This document shows positions 25,393 through 34,837 of a DNA stretch of 64,000 bases, in pieces; position 1 is the first letter of the stretch, and every line of letters starts with the position of its first letter. The position numbers and the translations under genes are program-made. The notes beneath the pieces are model-generated. The model was given only the letters and a program-made list of their open reading frames with translations, was not told the DNA's origin and searched no databases. The stretch comes from Methanomassiliicoccus sp. UBA386 (lineage in GTDB: Archaea; Thermoplasmatota; Thermoplasmata; Methanomassiliicoccales; Methanomassiliicoccaceae), in assembly GCA_002498285.1 (NCBI GenBank), contig DAGU01000023.1:27419-91418 (forward strand), given 5' to 3'.

Positions 25393-26559
25393 ATGGACCC
25401 GCAGCTGGTGGTCATCGGTGGCGGACCGGCCGGCTCCACCGTGGCCGCCCACGTCTCCGGACTCGATACGGTCATGGTGGAGGAGCACGCCGCGGTCGGC
25501 TCGCCCGTCCAGTGCACAGGTCTGGTGCATCCCCGGGTGGTGAGCCTGGCATCCGCCTCAGAGACGGTGCTCAACACCATCACTGGCTTCAAGCTGTTCT
25601 TTCCAGGCGGGCGGATGCTCGATGTTGGTTCGGACGAGCCAAAGGCCCTCGTGATCGACCGTCGCCGGTTCGATGAGCTGCTGTCGGAAAGAGCCGTCGA
25701 GCATGGCGCCAAACTGCTGACGGGGCATAGATTCCAGGGCTTCGAGCGCACCCCGGACGGCCTCAGGGTCCGGCTGGATGGTCCCGATGGGCCGAGGTAT
25801 CTCGGGACGCCATTGCTGGTGGGCGCCGACGGCTACAAGTCCGGGGTGGGCAGGGGCGCCGGCCTGGGCCCATGCCGGGAGATGGTCCGCGGCATACAGG
25901 CGGAACTGGACGTCCGGCTGGAGGACCAGGAGAAGGTAGAGGTGCATATCGGGAGCAATGTGGCCCCGGGCTTCTTCGCCTGGGTGCTGCCCTGCGGTGA
26001 ACGGACCCGGGTCGGCCTGGGCGTCTCGAGCGGGCATGGCGCTCCCAGCCAATACCTCTCCGCCCTGCTGAAGCGCCGCGGCCTGGACGGCGCAAGGAGG
26101 ATCGCCCTGAACGCTGGGGCCATACCGATCGGCCCGCCCAAAAGGACCGTGGCGGACAATATCATCCTGGTCGGCGACGCCGCCGCCCACGTCAAGCCGC
26201 TCTCGGGCGGCGGGCTGCTGCTGGGCATGCGTTCGGCGAGGGACGCCGCACAGACCGCGATGGACGCGGTCGCCAACGGGGACCTGTCAGAGCGCTTCCT
26301 GTCCTCTTACGAGGACGCCTGGAGAGCTGACGTGGGAAAGGAGATCGAGCGGGGCATGCTGATCCGGAAAGTGTTCGTTGGCATGACCGACAAGAAGCTG
26401 GACGAAGCGGGCAGGATGCTGGACCGGGACGATGTCAGGGAGATCCTGGCCACCGGGGATATCGACTACCCGTCCAAACTTGCCGCCCCACTGCTGAGGA
26501 AGGTGCCCTCGCTGATCAAGTTCTCCCCCACCGTCATCGGACAGCTCCTACGTCGCTAG
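25393..26559 (+). CDS. Geranylgeranyl reductase family flavoprotein
   Basis: Likely saturates the isoprenoid chains of archaeal membrane lipids (digeranylgeranylglycerophospholipid reductase type). 388 residues. FAD-binding GGGPAGSTVAAHV at residues ~8-20, the PVQCTGLV motif with the family Cys, and the second FAD motif GDAAAHVKPLSGGGLLLGM near residue 260. Ends TAG. It is followed after 35 nt by taw2. Related reductases act on menaquinone or chlorophyll precursors, but lipid reduction is the default in archaea. Confidence 0.88.
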   Translation: MDPQLVVIGGGPAGSTVAAHVSGLDTVMVEEHAAVGSPVQCTGLVHPRVVSLASASETVLNTITGFKLFFPGGRMLDVGSDEPKALVIDRRRFDELLSERAVEHGAKLLTGHRFQGFERTPDGLRVRLDGPDGPRYLGTPLLVGADGYKSGVGRGAGLGPCREMVRGIQAELDVRLEDQEKVEVHIGSNVAPGFFAWVLPCGERTRVGLGVSSGHGAPSQYLSALLKRRGLDGARRIALNAGAIPIGPPKRTVADNIILVGDAAAHVKPLSGGGLLLGMRSARDAAQTAMDAVANGDLSERFLSSYEDAWRADVGKEIERGMLIRKVFVGMTDKKLDEAGRMLDRDDVREILATGDIDYPSKLAAPLLRKVPSLIKFSPTVIGQLLRR

Positions 26560-26594
26560 CAAAGGATATAATACCCGGCAGCGGTGGGCATAGC

Positions 26595-27614
26595 GTGCTC
26601 CTGGCCAAGATACCCTGTGGCGAAGCGGAGGCGTTCCGCAAGAAGCTGGCCCGCAGGGGAATGGTGCGCAAGGACCGGAGGATATTCGAGCGCGACGGGA
26701 TGGTCCTGATTCCACTCCTGGACGCCACCGATGTCGATTACATCGTCTCTCTGGGAGGCAGCATCGAGGAGGGCGACGCCATGGAGAGGGAATGCTATCG
26801 CTCGCCTTTCGAGGTGGCGTGCGAGCTGCTCTCTCGCCCGGACATCGTCGACCTGCTGCCAAGGCGGTATGAGAAGGTGGGCGACGTCCTCGTTCTAAGG
26901 CTTCCCGAAGAGCTGCTTCCCCTCCGCGAGGAGATCGCGTCCGCGTACGCGCGGGCGATGGGCGCCCGAGTCGTTCTCAGAGAAGCAGGTCGCATCAATG
27001 GCATCCACCGGAGCCCGGAGATGGAAGTGCTTTACGGCCACGGCACCGAGACGATGCATTTCGAGAACGGTCTGTACTACAAGCTGGACACCGCGCGGCT
27101 GATGTTCTCGTCGGGCAACATCGACGAGAAGCTGCGCATGGCCTCCCTGGACTGCCGCGGAGAGACGGTGGTGGACATGTTCGCCGGCATCGGCTACTGG
27201 ACGTTGCCGTTCGCCGTGCGTGCGCACGCTGAGAGGGTCATCGCCTGCGAGATCAACCCCGTGGCGTTCAGGTACCTCAAGGAGAACATTGCGTTGAACG
27301 GCGTGGAGCACATCGTGCAGCCGGTGCTCGGGGACAACAGGGACCTTCCAGGCGAGGGTTTCGCCGACCGGGTCATGATGGGGTACGTCCGCACCACGCA
27401 CCGCTTCCTGGAAAAGGCGTTCTCGCTGATACGGCCGGGGGGAGTGATGCACTACCAGGACACTTTTCCCCTGGCGGTGTACCCAGAGCAGGCGATGGAG
27501 CACCTTGAGCGGGCCGCCGGGGGGCGGCGGATCGAGGTCCTGTTCTCCAGGGAGGTCAAGTCCTACTCCCCGGGGGTGTCGCACATGGTGCTCGACGTAC
27601 GCGTGATGGACTAG
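26595..27614 (+). CDS. taw2: tRNA(Phe) wyosine-pathway aminocarboxypropyltransferase, Taw2-like
   Basis: TYW2/Trm5-family SAM-binding protein acting on the modified guanosine 37 of tRNA-Phe. 339 residues, GTG start. Evidence: MHFENGLYYKLDTARLMFSSGN (in parts) just before the Rossmann domain, motif I VVDMFAGIGYWTLPF, ACEINPVAFRYLKENI, and MMGYVRTTHRF where Trm5 would have its NPP loop. The TATA-like GATATAAT at 26566-26573 suggests a leaderless start. It shares its terminal CTAG with the opposing gene. Confidence 0.85.
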   Translation: MLLAKIPCGEAEAFRKKLARRGMVRKDRRIFERDGMVLIPLLDATDVDYIVSLGGSIEEGDAMERECYRSPFEVACELLSRPDIVDLLPRRYEKVGDVLVLRLPEELLPLREEIASAYARAMGARVVLREAGRINGIHRSPEMEVLYGHGTETMHFENGLYYKLDTARLMFSSGNIDEKLRMASLDCRGETVVDMFAGIGYWTLPFAVRAHAERVIACEINPVAFRYLKENIALNGVEHIVQPVLGDNRDLPGEGFADRVMMGYVRTTHRFLEKAFSLIRPGGVMHYQDTFPLAVYPEQAMEHLERAAGGRRIEVLFSREVKSYSPGVSHMVLDVRVMD

Positions 27615-29128
27615 GCGCGCGACGGCTTCTCGCCGCTCCCCGAAGCCTCCATCAAAAGAAGCAGCGCCTCGTGGTACTCCTCTCCGGTCGATGAGGTCAG
27701 CTTCTGCACGAACGGAACGAGGTAGTTTCCGAAGTCCATCTCTTCCCGGGAGAACTGCCACGACATCGATGAGGCCTCGCCCGTCGCCACCAGGAAAGCA
27801 TAGGATATGGAGCGTAGGACGTGGTTGCCGCCTCTCGACCTTTCAACCTGCCGCGCCACCGACGTCTTTCCTTCGGTGAGGTGTACCCTTGCCAGCCGGT
27901 CGGCGTGCGATGCCGCCGGGCCCAGCTTGCCATAGGCAGGGAGCTGGGAGGTGATCCCCTTGGACCGCTCCGCCCTCTTGGCCTCCGCCACCGCCTGGGC
28001 GGGGCTCAGCTGGCGGTTCTCCTTGGCTAGTTCCTCCAGCGTCTCCGGGGAGGCCACCTGGGCCAGCAGTTTGCCGCTGTGCTCGGCCCACAGGTCGGCC
28101 AGCAGATTGGCCGCTTGATCCGAGCGGGTGACGACCGCCATGGGATGCTTGGCCAGGAAGCCAGACACCGCCTCGACTTCCGCCTCGCCGCCCCGCAGCC
28201 TCGCCAGGAAGGCCGAGCGGTCGCTGCCCAGGCACGTCTCTCCGATGATATAGATCTCCTTCCCGGAGTCACGGATCCTTTTGAGACGCTCGGCGGCATG
28301 CTCCTTCAGGAGGTCGGCGTCGGTCATCTCACCCCTCCGATACCGGGCGACCAGATTGGCGCTCACCTTCGACTCCTGGGCGAGGTCACAGCCCTCTCCG
28401 CGGAGCTCGAACGGCACTTCGAACTCAAAATCATCGGTGGGATCGGCGGCCGCGATGCGGCTGGCCAGCACGTGTATGGTGTTGACGCTGCCAGCGCAGT
28501 CATGGCATATCTCCAGGGTGGCGCGGGCGCTCTTCCACCGCACCCTCAGGCGCTCCACCGCGTCAGGATGGGGGCAGCGTCCATCGTCGTCCAGGTCGTA
28601 GGGCAGGAGGGAGATGGCCTCCTCGACGTACTGGGCTGGCGGGCTGGGACCGTCGGGGGAGCAGAATACATGGTCCTCCATGGAATACATGTGCAGGCGC
28701 TCGCGCTCGGCGATCTTCCAGAACGCCATCAGCCTCAGTTCAGGATGGTCGAAGTTCTGCACCCCGATGAGCTTGTCCTTCTCCACCTTGCCGCGGACCG
28801 CGTAGCTGACGTCGCCCATGGGCGTCTTTCCGGCCGCCAGGTACGGCACCTTTCCCGCTTCCGCCAGCGAGATAGTGGCTGCATAGGCGCGTACCAGATG
28901 GTCCCCCCAGTTCATGGCGAAGTCCAGCTTCTTGGGGTCGTCCTTCTTGGCCGCCACCTTCTGCATCTTCTCCACCGAGGAACGGATCGAGCAACGGCGG
29001 CAGCTGCGGGCGCATTCCGGCATGAGCAGCTCAGGGTCCTCGGCCAGACGGCGGGACCTGTCGAGGATGTCCTTCTCCAGCGTCTTGGGGGTCTTCTTCA
29101 CGCCCCTGAACCGGGCCCTCCTTCGCAT
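27611..29128 (-). CDS. 505-residue cysteine-motif protein, unknown
   Basis: I do not recognise a family. The N-terminus is very basic (MRRRARFRGVKK). CARSCRRCSIRSS near residues 39-51 and ICHDCAGS near residue 212 could bind metal. The first half includes WGDHLVRAYAATISLAEAG and an MGDVSYAVRGKVEKDKLIGV block. The second half looks helical and ends with a segment of SWQFSREEMDFGNYLVPFVQ. Perhaps an archaeal RNA- or protein-associated factor, but nothing decides it. Its TAG stop overlaps that of taw2. Confidence 0.6.
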   Translation of the reverse strand: MRRRARFRGVKKTPKTLEKDILDRSRRLAEDPELLMPECARSCRRCSIRSSVEKMQKVAAKKDDPKKLDFAMNWGDHLVRAYAATISLAEAGKVPYLAAGKTPMGDVSYAVRGKVEKDKLIGVQNFDHPELRLMAFWKIAERERLHMYSMEDHVFCSPDGPSPPAQYVEEAISLLPYDLDDDGRCPHPDAVERLRVRWKSARATLEICHDCAGSVNTIHVLASRIAAADPTDDFEFEVPFELRGEGCDLAQESKVSANLVARYRRGEMTDADLLKEHAAERLKRIRDSGKEIYIIGETCLGSDRSAFLARLRGGEAEVEAVSGFLAKHPMAVVTRSDQAANLLADLWAEHSGKLLAQVASPETLEELAKENRQLSPAQAVAEAKRAERSKGITSQLPAYGKLGPAASHADRLARVHLTEGKTSVARQVERSRGGNHVLRSISYAFLVATGEASSMSWQFSREEMDFGNYLVPFVQKLTSSTGEEYHEALLLLMEASGSGEKPSRA

Positions 29129-29175
29129 GGCCTCCCCTAGGGGACCGGGCGATTAAAACGTTCGCTCCTGGAACC

Positions 29176-29796
29176 TTACCGAGGCCCCTCCGACCTCATC
29201 TGCACAGGGGCCAGACGCTCCACCAGCGTGAACGGGGTCCACCCCAGCTCCCGCTCCATGATCTCTCGGAACGGCGTTCTCAACTGCGATGGGGTGCTCC
29301 GGACATAGGTCTCGGTATCGCGCCTCTCCCTGCCATCCAGGGAGCGCAGCATGCGGACCACCTCACGCGACGTCATTTCCTCGGCGGGCTGCGCCGTCCA
29401 TACGATGGCGTCGATCTTGTTCCCCCGCCATGACTGCTCCTCGGCCCACCGCTCCACCTCTTCGAGGACCTCGGCATGGGCGCCCCGGCGCTCCCCGCCC
29501 TCAATGTCGATGAGCTCTATCTGCCGCTCTCCACAGCCCGTCAGCGTGGCCAGTTCCCATACCGCCTCGCTCACGTTGCCCGTCTCCATCATCGACCACA
29601 GCACCGGATTGCGCTTCCATCCCGGCCTAAGGGCCAACGACAGGACGCTCTTCCGGCCTTCCTGCGTAACACAGGGCGCCACCGTATACTCCAACGGCAG
29701 TTCGGGGCCATCCTTCCTCCAGACCCCATCGATCGACGGACCGGTGGTCGACCAGGCCATAGGCTCCCACGTCAGGACCGCGATGTTCTTATCCAC
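29176..29796 (-). CDS. 206-residue protein of unknown function
   Basis: Starts at GTG 29796, inside the end of a small upstream frame. It begins VDKNIAVLTWEP and has an alternating strand/helix look, with VWELATLTGCGERQIELIDIEG and NKIDAIVWTAQPAEEMTSREVVRMLRSL (in parts). No motif recognised. Codon use resembles neighbours. The gene 47 nt downstream is the 505-residue unknown on the same strand; a shared transcript is plausible. Confidence 0.6.
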   Translation of the reverse strand: MDKNIAVLTWEPMAWSTTGPSIDGVWRKDGPELPLEYTVAPCVTQEGRKSVLSLALRPGWKRNPVLWSMMETGNVSEAVWELATLTGCGERQIELIDIEGGERRGAHAEVLEEVERWAEEQSWRGNKIDAIVWTAQPAEEMTSREVVRMLRSLDGRERRDTETYVRSTPSQLRTPFREIMERELGWTPFTLVERLAPVQMRSEGPR

Positions 29797-30016
29797 GAGA
29801 ATGTAGTGAGAACGACCCCTCTATGAATCTTGCTTTGTCGTCCCGGCCAGGCAGGCGCGGCAATATCATCGTCCGGCACGTCCCCGGGGTCATGGAAATA
29901 CCATAGCTGTACTGCTGCGAGAGGCGGTGAAGATCGTTAACGGAACGGTCGATGAGCGGGCTGCTCAGCTGAGGGAGCGCGGCCTCGAGGGAAGCGGGAC
30001 CGAATATCTTGATCAT
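29789..30016 (-). CDS. Possible 75-residue protein coupled to next gene
   Basis: ATG at 30016 (an in-frame extension to 30100 is possible) gives a frame beginning MIKIFGPASLEAALPQL and containing YGISMTPGTCRTMILPRLPG. Its TAA stop overlaps the GTG start of the next gene by 8 nt, the sort of coupling expected of an operon. A TATA-like run GATAAAAATG lies about 50 nt upstream in the divergent space with the DUF835 gene. No homologue recognised; moderate support. Confidence 0.45.
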   Translation of the reverse strand: MIKIFGPASLEAALPQLSSPLIDRSVNDLHRLSQQYSYGISMTPGTCRTMILPRLPGRDDKARFIEGSFSLHSRG

Positions 30017-30099
30017 CGCCCCTATGCCGGGCGACGATATCGCGGGTTCCAGTTCAGAAGCATTTTTATCGGCGCAGCCCATTTCATCGCCGGGATGCA

Positions 30100-30804
30100 T
30101 TGACAGAGGGACGGGATTTCTATCGAGGCCTCATAAAAGGCTACGAAGAAGGCCTGAACCGCGCCTGGGACGAACTGATCGGATTGACGACCAGAGGCTA
30201 CTCCTCTCGCGAGATACAGGTCATGGCAAGGAGCAAGCGACAGTCCATAGGCCAGCTCATGAAGGAGCGCAAGATCAGGGTGCGGGACGAGGCAGGGGTG
30301 GACCTCTTCGGACAGGCCTCCACCGCCATGACCTCGGAGGTTCTCCCCGGGAGGGCATTTCTCATAGAATCGGGGATGTCCGTCGCGCTGAAGGTGCTCA
30401 ACGATCTTCTGGAGGGCGGTTACGAGGGTCTCGTCATATCCAGGAAGTACCCCGGCGATATCCAGAGGTTCATAATGGGTGAGCCGCAGATGATGTGGCT
30501 GACCCGGCAGGAGAAGGGGAAGGGGATCGACTACCAATGCCTGTCGCCCTCCGACCAGGGGAACATAAGCAGCACGGCCATCAGGTTCATGAGGGAGGGC
30601 GAGCGCCGCGTGGTGATGTTCGAGGGGGTCGACTACATGCTGCTGCAGGGCAGCGACTTCCAGAACGTGGCCAAGTTCCTGCATGGACTGATCGACCACG
30701 CGATCTCCACCAGGAGCATATTGCTCATACCGATCAACCCGGCCGCCTTCGAGGAGAAGGACCTGCGCAAACTGGAGAACGCCGCCTATGTCATGTCGGC
30801 CTGA
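30100..30804 (+). CDS. DUF835 domain protein
   Basis: TTG start; 234 residues. N-terminal ~70 residues are helical with a helix-turn-helix-like part (TRGYSSREIQVMARSKRQSIGQLMKE, in parts). The C-terminal domain matches DUF835, an archaeal domain common in signalling proteins: GRAFLIESG, EGGYEGLVISRKYPGDI, MMWLTR and FMREGERRVVMFEGVDYML. Possibly a cytosolic regulator. Its end overlaps the opposing alba gene by 19 nt. Confidence 0.75.
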   Translation: MTEGRDFYRGLIKGYEEGLNRAWDELIGLTTRGYSSREIQVMARSKRQSIGQLMKERKIRVRDEAGVDLFGQASTAMTSEVLPGRAFLIESGMSVALKVLNDLLEGGYEGLVISRKYPGDIQRFIMGEPQMMWLTRQEKGKGIDYQCLSPSDQGNISSTAIRFMREGERRVVMFEGVDYMLLQGSDFQNVAKFLHGLIDHAISTRSILLIPINPAAFEEKDLRKLENAAYVMSA

Positions 30805-31091
30805 CGAGTGAGAACGATGGTCATGGACGACACCCGGAACGTTCGTCCGTCCTCGGAGGCGATCTCCTCGGTGCCGATCGATATGTCGGCCACCTCGGCG
30901 TTCCTTACGTAACGACGGCGCACGATCTCAGCCACGTCCACGGCCTTGCTGATGGCCTTCCCCCTGGCCTTGATGACGACCCGGGACGATCCTTCCTCGA
31001 ACTGCGAGGTCACGGCCAGAACGTAGCTGGAGGCGGGCTTGGTCCCCACGAACACGGTGTTGTCATCGCTCGTCGACGTCCCTCCGCTCAA
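30786..31091 (-). CDS. albA: Alba chromatin protein
   Basis: Archaeal DNA/RNA-binding protein. 101 residues. Core motifs: NTVFVGTKPASSYVLAV near the N-terminus, SSRVVIKARGKAISKAVDVAEIV with the binding lysines, and a C-terminal strand MTIVLTRQ. The start is TTG overlapping the upstream stop (TTGA), so it is translated together with the bat-type regulator and probably gdhA. Confidence 0.95.
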   Translation of the reverse strand: MSGGTSTSDDNTVFVGTKPASSYVLAVTSQFEEGSSRVVIKARGKAISKAVDVAEIVRRRYVRNAEVADISIGTEEIASEDGRTFRVSSMTIVLTRQADMT

Positions 31092-31726
31092 TACTGCCGG
31101 TGCTCCTGGAAGTACCGCTGCATGATGCGGCGCTGCCCCTTGCGCAGGATCTCCGACAGCGTCGACGTGGATATGCCGAATATCTTGGCCAGTTCCTTCA
31201 GGCCGATGCGGCGCGGGAAGTCGAAGTAGCCCCGCTCGAAGGCCATGCGGGTGATCTGCTCCTGCCTCATGGTCAGCTCATCGGTGTCGGTTATCTCGGT
31301 GAGCTTTACCAGCTTGGGCTCGGCGTTCAGCTTCTTAAGGGCGTCGATCAGCTCCTTGAACGCCGAGTTCCTGGTGACCAGCATGGTCCACTGCATCCGC
31401 CCGTCGGGAGTGGTGGTCGACCGCGTCAGAAAACATTCGGTGCCGGCTATCACGCGGCACACCATGCACTGGTTGGTGGAGAACGCCGCCAGCACCCTGC
31501 CCTTGTCTATGGCGCTTATGTCCACGTTGAATATGTTGGGGTTGTTGCGCACCAGGTCGATGACCTTTGGCAGGTCCTCGGTGTTCTCGACCTCGATCTG
31601 TACAAGATCGCGCACCTCGGTGTTGAACGCCTTCGAATCGATCAGCTTCACCACTGACGGATATTGCTTCACCACTTCGGTGATCCAGTTGTCCGGCAGG
31701 GCCAGTGTAATTATTCCTTCCATCAT
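31088..31726 (-). CDS. Bat-type helix-turn-helix regulator
   Basis: A 212-residue protein with an N-terminal ligand- or protein-binding region and a C-terminal HTH of the bacterio-opsin-activator class: RQEQITRMAFERGYFDFP, RRIGLKELAKIFGISTSTL, SEILRKGQRRI. I choose ATG 31726, with AAGGTG six bases upstream and 11 nt after the gdhA stop; the longer frame runs into gdhA. As the middle gene of gdhA-regulator-alba it may report on nitrogen state. Confidence 0.85.
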   Translation of the reverse strand: MMEGIITLALPDNWITEVVKQYPSVVKLIDSKAFNTEVRDLVQIEVENTEDLPKVIDLVRNNPNIFNVDISAIDKGRVLAAFSTNQCMVCRVIAGTECFLTRSTTTPDGRMQWTMLVTRNSAFKELIDALKKLNAEPKLVKLTEITDTDELTMRQEQITRMAFERGYFDFPRRIGLKELAKIFGISTSTLSEILRKGQRRIMQRYFQEHRQY

Positions 31727-31737
31727 CTGATGCACCT

Positions 31738-32994
31738 TCAGGGATATATCCCTCTGAGCTTGGTGGCCTGGACCACTTCGCCCACCGCCAGCAGGTATGC
31801 CGCGGTCCTCATGTCCACCTCTTTCGCGCCGGCGGTGGCGTACACCCGGGCGAAGGCGTAGGTCATGATCTCGTTCAACCGGTCCCTTATCTGAGCATTG
31901 GACCAGAAATGGAACTGCAGGTCCTGCACCCATTCGAAGTACGAAACGGTCACGCCGCCAGCGTTGCACAGGACGTCCGGTATCAGCATTATGCCCTTCT
32001 CATCCAGGACCAGATCGGCCTCCGGCGTGGTCGGCCCGTTGGCCCCCTCGGCCACGATGCGCGCCTTCACGCGGTCGGCGTTCGCCGATGTGATCGCGTT
32101 CTCCATGGCGGCGGGCACCAGCACCGTGCACTCCATCTCCAGAAGATCCTCGTTCGATATCTCCGTCGCCCCGGGGTAGCCGAGCACGGAACCGGTGCGC
32201 TGCTTGTGCTCGTACACGCTCACGGGGTCCAGGCCCGCCTTGTCGAGTATGGCGCCCGAGGAGTCGGAGAGGGCCGTTATGGTCAGCCCCAGCTCATCCT
32301 TCAGCAGGCGGGCGGCGTTCCATCCCACGTTGCCGAAGCCCTGCACCACGGCAGTGGCTCCGGCGCGCTTCAGGCCCTCCACGGCCATGGCCTCCCTGAC
32401 ACAGTACATCAAACCCCTGGAGGTCGCCTCCTCCCGGCCCTTGGAGCCGCCCAGCGGTATGGGCTTGCCGGTGACGATGCCCGGGACCGAATAACCGACG
32501 TTCATCGAGTACGTGTCCATGATCCACGCCATCACCTGGGCGTTGGTGTACATGTCCGGCGCCGGTATGTCGACGTGCGGACCTATGATAGGCATGATCT
32601 CCGACGCGTACCTGCGCGTCATCCTCTCCAGCTCCCCGGGGCTCATCCTCTTGGGATCGCATATCACGCCGCCCTTGGCGCCGCCGTACGGCAGTCCGAC
32701 GGTGGCGCATTTCCAGGTCATCCACATGGCCAGAGCGCGGACCTCGTCCAGAGTGAGCGCGGGATGATAGCGTATCCCGCCCTTGCATGGCCCCCTGGCG
32801 AAGTTGTGCTGTACGCGGAAGCCGGTGAAGACCTTGATGGTGCCGTCGTCCATGGTGACCGGGAAGTTGACCGTGAGCTCCCGCTTGGGCCGGCTCAAGA
32901 GATCGATCATGCCCTGGTCCAGGCCGAGCATGCCTCCCACACGCTGCACTTGGCCGACCGCCACCTGATACGGACCGCTCTGATCGCTCGCCAC
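31738..32994 (-). CDS. gdhA: Glutamate dehydrogenase
   Basis: Interconverts glutamate and 2-oxoglutarate plus ammonia. 418 residues, the usual hexameric size. Motifs: GGIRYHP, YGGAKGGV with the catalytic Lys, and the Rossmann GFGNVGWNAARLL; P-A-A-M-E-N-A-I near residue 300. GTG start with GGAGG upstream. First gene of a likely operon with the bat-type regulator and alba; divergent from polX. Confidence 0.97.
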   Translation of the reverse strand: MASDQSGPYQVAVGQVQRVGGMLGLDQGMIDLLSRPKRELTVNFPVTMDDGTIKVFTGFRVQHNFARGPCKGGIRYHPALTLDEVRALAMWMTWKCATVGLPYGGAKGGVICDPKRMSPGELERMTRRYASEIMPIIGPHVDIPAPDMYTNAQVMAWIMDTYSMNVGYSVPGIVTGKPIPLGGSKGREEATSRGLMYCVREAMAVEGLKRAGATAVVQGFGNVGWNAARLLKDELGLTITALSDSSGAILDKAGLDPVSVYEHKQRTGSVLGYPGATEISNEDLLEMECTVLVPAAMENAITSANADRVKARIVAEGANGPTTPEADLVLDEKGIMLIPDVLCNAGGVTVSYFEWVQDLQFHFWSNAQIRDRLNEIMTYAFARVYATAGAKEVDMRTAAYLLAVGEVVQATKLRGIYP

Positions 32995-33041
32995 TTCGTC
33001 CTCCTGACGCCCTTCGCCGGCGCAAACCTCAAGATGCGTTC

Positions 33042-33056
33042 ATCAAATTTATAGGA
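33042..33056. promoter_or_regulatory. Shared gdhA/polX promoter AT block
   Basis: CAAATTTATAGGAGA can serve as TATA box in both directions: TTTATA about 30 nt before the polX GTG at 33080, and TATAAATT before gdhA with a leader of some 25 nt. Confidence 0.45.
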
Positions 33057-33079
33057 GAGCGTTAAGGGTTATTAGACCT

Positions 33080-34804
33080 GTGACCAACGCCGAGATCGCT
33101 CGGATGCTCCACGAGTTCGCGGACCTCATGGACCTGCGGGGGGACGTGTTCAAGCGTAACGCCTATCGACGGGCCGCCCGCAGCGTGGAGTCATTGGAGC
33201 AGGACATCCGACAGGTCATGGAGGAGGGCGGGCTGGACAAGGTCCCGGGGGTGGGGAAGAGCATCGCCATGAAGATCAGGGAGATGGTCGAGACCGGCAC
33301 CTCGAAGGATCTGGAGGGGCTGAGGGGCTCCTTCCCGCCCGGCCTGGCGGAGATGATGCGAGTGCCGGACGTAGGACCGCGCACCGCCGCTCGATTATTC
33401 CGGGAGCTGGGAGTGGCCGACCTCGAAGGGCTGAAGAAGGCAGCCATGGAACATCGCATACGGCAGTTGCCCGGCTTCGGAGAACGCTCGGAGACGAACA
33501 TCCTGCGAGGGATAGACCTGGTAGGGCAGCTGGGAGGCCGCATGCTGCTATCCAGCGCCCTCCTCAAGGGAGAGGAGCTGGTCGGGCACGTCCGCTCCTC
33601 CGGCTTCCCCCTGACCTCGGTGGCCGGCTCCATGCGCCGGATGAGGGAGACGGTGGGGGACGTGGACCTACTGGTCGGGACCGACCGGCCCGGCGAGGCC
33701 ATGGAGGCGTTCGTGTCCTTCCCGCAGGCGGTCGGCATCATCATTCGCGGCGACAGCAAAACGAGCGTGAGACTGTCCGACGGCACCCAGGCGGACATGC
33801 GCGCTGTGCCGGAGGCCAGCTACGGCGCCGCCCTGCAATACTTCACCGGTTCGAAGGAGCATAACGTCAAGCTTCGCCGGATCGCCATCGGGAAAGGGCT
33901 CAGGCTCAACGAATACGGTCTGTTCGACGCCGCGGGCGTCAACCTGGCCGCCGGCCGACCGGAGGAGGACGTCTACCGGATGCTCGACCTCCAGCCAGTG
34001 CCGCCCGAGCTGCGAGAGGACCGCGGGGAGATCGAGGCGGCCGCCAGGGGACGGCTTCCACGGCTGGTCGAGCAGAGGGACGTTCGAGGAGACCTGCACG
34101 TGCATACAGTGCTCAGCGACGGCCACGGGACCATGCGGGAGATGGCCATGGCGGCGATGAAGCGCGGATACGAATATGTAGGGCTTACGGACCATTCGGC
34201 GTCACTGCACATCGCTAACGGCCTGGATAACGACCGGCTTCTGGCCTCGGTGGAGCAGGCCCGCCATCTCACCGAGGAGCTTAACTTTCCGGTCATGCGC
34301 GGGGCCGAGACGGATATCCTGGAGGACGGCTCGCTGGACTACCCGCGCGAGGTGCTGGAGCAGCTCGACTATGTCATCGCCTCGGTGCACACCCGGTTCA
34401 AGATGGGCATCGACGAGATGACTGACCGGGTGGTCCGCGCCATGCGCGGCGGCCGCGTGCACATCCTGGGCCATCCGACCGGAAGGCTGCTGGGGCGCCG
34501 AGAGGGATACGCTATCGATATGGACGCGGTGATGGAGGAGGCCGGCAAGCGCGGCGTGGCGATGGAGGTGAACGGCTACCCCAACCGTTTGGACCTGAAC
34601 GACGTGAACTGCCGAAAGGCCAAGGAGAAGGGCGTGATGGTCGTGTTGAACACCGACTCCCACCGCGAGGGAAATTTGGCCAACATGCGGTTGGCCGTTG
34701 GAACGGCCAGACGAGGATGGTTGGAACCACAGAACGTGCTCAACTGTCTTCCCCATCGCCAGCTGAAGGCCGCCCTGGCCAGCAAAATAGCCGAAACTAT
34801 ATGA
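33080..34804 (+). CDS. polX: Family X DNA polymerase with PHP domain
   Basis: Gap-filling repair polymerase with a PHP-type 3'-5' exonuclease or phosphoesterase. 574 residues. The 8-kDa-like and HhH regions cover residues ~1-150 ([19 protein letters not shown]). The palm has the metal-binding VGDVDLLVG near residue 195 and TQADMRAV near residue 237. PHP starts near residue 340 with [18 protein letters not shown] and ends with NTDSHR. GTG start, probably leaderless. Confidence 0.93.
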   Translation: MTNAEIARMLHEFADLMDLRGDVFKRNAYRRAARSVESLEQDIRQVMEEGGLDKVPGVGKSIAMKIREMVETGTSKDLEGLRGSFPPGLAEMMRVPDVGPRTAARLFRELGVADLEGLKKAAMEHRIRQLPGFGERSETNILRGIDLVGQLGGRMLLSSALLKGEELVGHVRSSGFPLTSVAGSMRRMRETVGDVDLLVGTDRPGEAMEAFVSFPQAVGIIIRGDSKTSVRLSDGTQADMRAVPEASYGAALQYFTGSKEHNVKLRRIAIGKGLRLNEYGLFDAAGVNLAAGRPEEDVYRMLDLQPVPPELREDRGEIEAAARGRLPRLVEQRDVRGDLHVHTVLSDGHGTMREMAMAAMKRGYEYVGLTDHSASLHIANGLDNDRLLASVEQARHLTEELNFPVMRGAETDILEDGSLDYPREVLEQLDYVIASVHTRFKMGIDEMTDRVVRAMRGGRVHILGHPTGRLLGRREGYAIDMDAVMEEAGKRGVAMEVNGYPNRLDLNDVNCRKAKEKGVMVVLNTDSHREGNLANMRLAVGTARRGWLEPQNVLNCLPHRQLKAALASKIAETI

Positions 34805-34837
34805 CCCATTCACGTGATTAATGCCATAGGTCTTGAC

